A program made the position numbers and the translations under genes. A stretch of 16,315 nt of DNA from Chloroflexales bacterium (GTDB lineage: Bacteria > Chloroflexota > Chloroflexia > Chloroflexales > Chloroflexaceae), in contig JAAXUL010000070.1 of NCBI GenBank assembly GCA_013336035.1, positions 1-16,315 on the forward strand, read 5' to 3'. This document shows positions 15,479-16,315 of this stretch, piece by piece. The notes beneath the pieces are model-generated. The model saw only the letters and a list, made by a program, of their open reading frames with translations, did no database searches and was not told where the DNA came from. How positions within the stretch are numbered: the stretch's first letter is position 1; each line of letters starts with the position of its first letter.

Positions 15479-15595
15479 ATGTCCAGAGGTGTCACCCCGT
15501 CGACATTTGCCGTTGTTGTTGCCCGGCGATCTGCGGCCTGGTCTACGATGACCGGCGTCGGGTACGCGCGGCGACCACGAGCTACCTCGTGCTGA
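15479..15595 (+). CDS. Short ORF with strong ribosome-binding site, possibly a truncated gene
   Basis: The ATG at 15479 has GAGGAGG eight bases upstream, the best ribosome site in this part of the window, and lies 39 bases after the permease stop. It encodes only 38 residues (MSRGVTPSTFAVVVARRSAA... ending in TSC), with no recognisable domain. Exporter operons often carry a second permease, so this might be the start of a decayed third gene. It might also be chance. Confidence 0.3.
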   Translation: MSRGVTPSTFAVVVARRSAAWSTMTGVGYARRPRATSC

Positions 15596-15612
15596 TGGAT
15601 GCCGTGATCCCG

Positions 15613-16248
15613 TTACGCATGTGCAAGGAGGCAGCGATAGGTCACCGGCACCGCGTAGCTTCCATCGGCCTGTCGAAACGGCTGCAGCGCGCTCGCTTGC
15701 GCGGCATCCACCGCAGCTTCGCTCGAATGGGCCACGGCGCGCGCGGCCATGCCCGATGAGCGCAGCCCTCGTTGGGCAACCGCCAGGTTTGGATAGGTCC
15801 AGCGACACCCCACGTCAAAGATATCCGCCGGCACGAGGCCTGCCCCTGTCGCGAAGGCGCGCAGTGCCGTCTCATCCGATAGGGCGAATGGTCCGGGTGC
15901 CCCCGGCGGCGGCGGCGGCGGGGGCAGGAGAGGCTGGAGCGCGGTCAGCAGGGCTGCGACCTGCCTTGCCTCCGGTGCTCCTGGGGTCATAATGAGCACG
16001 AGTGCGCCGGGCTTGGCGACCCGCCGCGCTTCACCCAGCGCAAGCCCTGGATTGCCGGCAAACTGAAAGGCGTTGAAGCCCGTGATGAAATCGAAGCTGC
16101 GGTCGGCGAATGGCAGACGCTCCATGTCCCCAAGGTGAAACTCACCGCTCGGCGTCCGCTCGCGGGCGATCGCGATCAGCTTGGGCGAGGCGTCGAGCCC
16201 GGCAACGGTGAGGCCCCGCTCGGCCGCAAGCTGCGCCGCGGCGCCGAG
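15613..16248 (-). CDS. Class I SAM-dependent methyltransferase, N-terminal part missing
   Basis: About 212 residues of a methyltransferase. It begins LGAAAQLAAERGLTVAGLDA (the helix and strand after motif I, with the acidic D that binds the SAM ribose), then ERTPSGEFHLGDMERLPFAD (motif II) and FDFITGFNAFQFAGNPGLAL, then ARRVAKPGALVLI (motif III/IV). The C-terminal half contains seven consecutive prolines and ends YAVPVTYRCLLAHA. The expected 'LDVGCGSG' glycine loop should come just before LGAAAQ. Instead the frame reads VVAEAEPR and stays open to the edge, so the N-terminus has been lost at a junction near 16245. An internal Met (16125) would lack the SAM-binding loop. The substrate is unknown. 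The gene converges on the ABC exporter operon. Confidence 0.75.
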   Translation of the reverse strand, partial: LGAAAQLAAERGLTVAGLDASPKLIAIARERTPSGEFHLGDMERLPFADRSFDFITGFNAFQFAGNPGLALGEARRVAKPGALVLIMTPGAPEARQVAALLTALQPLLPPPPPPPGAPGPFALSDETALRAFATGAGLVPADIFDVGCRWTYPNLAVAQRGLRSSGMAARAVAHSSEAAVDAAQASALQPFRQADGSYAVPVTYRCLLAHA

Positions 16249-16315
16249 TCTGGGTTCAGCTTCAGCTACGACGTCGAGTTCGAGATCGAGAGCTACCTGC
16301 GCTACCAGGGCGACA
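16249..16315 (+). pseudogene. Internal fragment of homoserine O-acetyltransferase (MetX-like)
   Basis: On the plus strand the last 67 bases encode SGFSFSYDVEFEIESYLRYQ then GD and open into the edge. 'F.(V/I)ESYLRYQGDKF' is a very recognisable stretch of MetX (alpha/beta-hydrolase fold), which acetylates homoserine in methionine synthesis. It runs opposite to the methyltransferase and abuts it with no start codon or gap, so it is part of a joined sequence rather than a gene beginning here. Confidence 0.55.

Noticed and set aside
15900..15925. GGC-rich simple repeat
   Set aside because: It encodes the seven-proline linker of the methyltransferase; notable for elongation-factor-P dependence but not a separate element.

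Overview
The window reads as high-GC DNA from a free-living bacterium, most likely a member of the Chloroflexota. The reasons are the mix of families (a CopC protein with an LPxTG-type tail, a CopC-CopD fusion, a STAND-ATPase/TPR/LuxR regulator, DUF4386, a CPBP protease and a BcrA-like ABC exporter) and the style of the proteins. This placement is inference from recall, not a database result. No rRNA, tRNA, CRISPR array, insertion sequence or phage gene was recognised.

Layout. Positions 1-2870 (minus strand) hold a copper-handling cluster: a small His-rich membrane protein, a CopC with a cell-wall sorting signal, and a CopC-CopD fusion. The CopC-CopD gene changes in frame near base 390 into the C-terminal part of a sulfatase. 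Positions 2870-3200 carry a remnant of a TauE/SafE permease. Positions 3209-10364 are all minus strand: a DUF3419 (BtaA-like) gene followed by a GNAT acetyltransferase, a CPBP membrane protease, a class-C-beta-lactamase-like serine hydrolase, and an 839-residue LuxR-type regulator with a well-formed promoter. Positions 10891-13264 are plus strand: a likely operon of DUF4386 membrane protein, NAD-dependent epimerase-like SDR and small polytopic membrane protein. Positions 13598-15439 are a two-gene ABC exporter (ATPase and permease, 4-bp overlap). It is preceded by a promoter, an 11-codon leader peptide with tandem Trp codons, and a hairpin followed by six T's. Positions 15613-16248 (minus) are a SAM methyltransferase missing its N-terminal part. 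The last ~67 bases (plus) look like part of homoserine O-acetyltransferase.

The most interesting point is the leader of the ABC exporter, which has every element of ribosome-mediated transcription attenuation. The second is that both ends of the window break off inside a protein domain and continue as an unrelated protein. This suggests the window is a whole contig with chimeric ends (amplification or assembly artefact), though genuine rearrangement cannot be excluded. Gene content in the ~15.8 kb between the junctions looks coherent.
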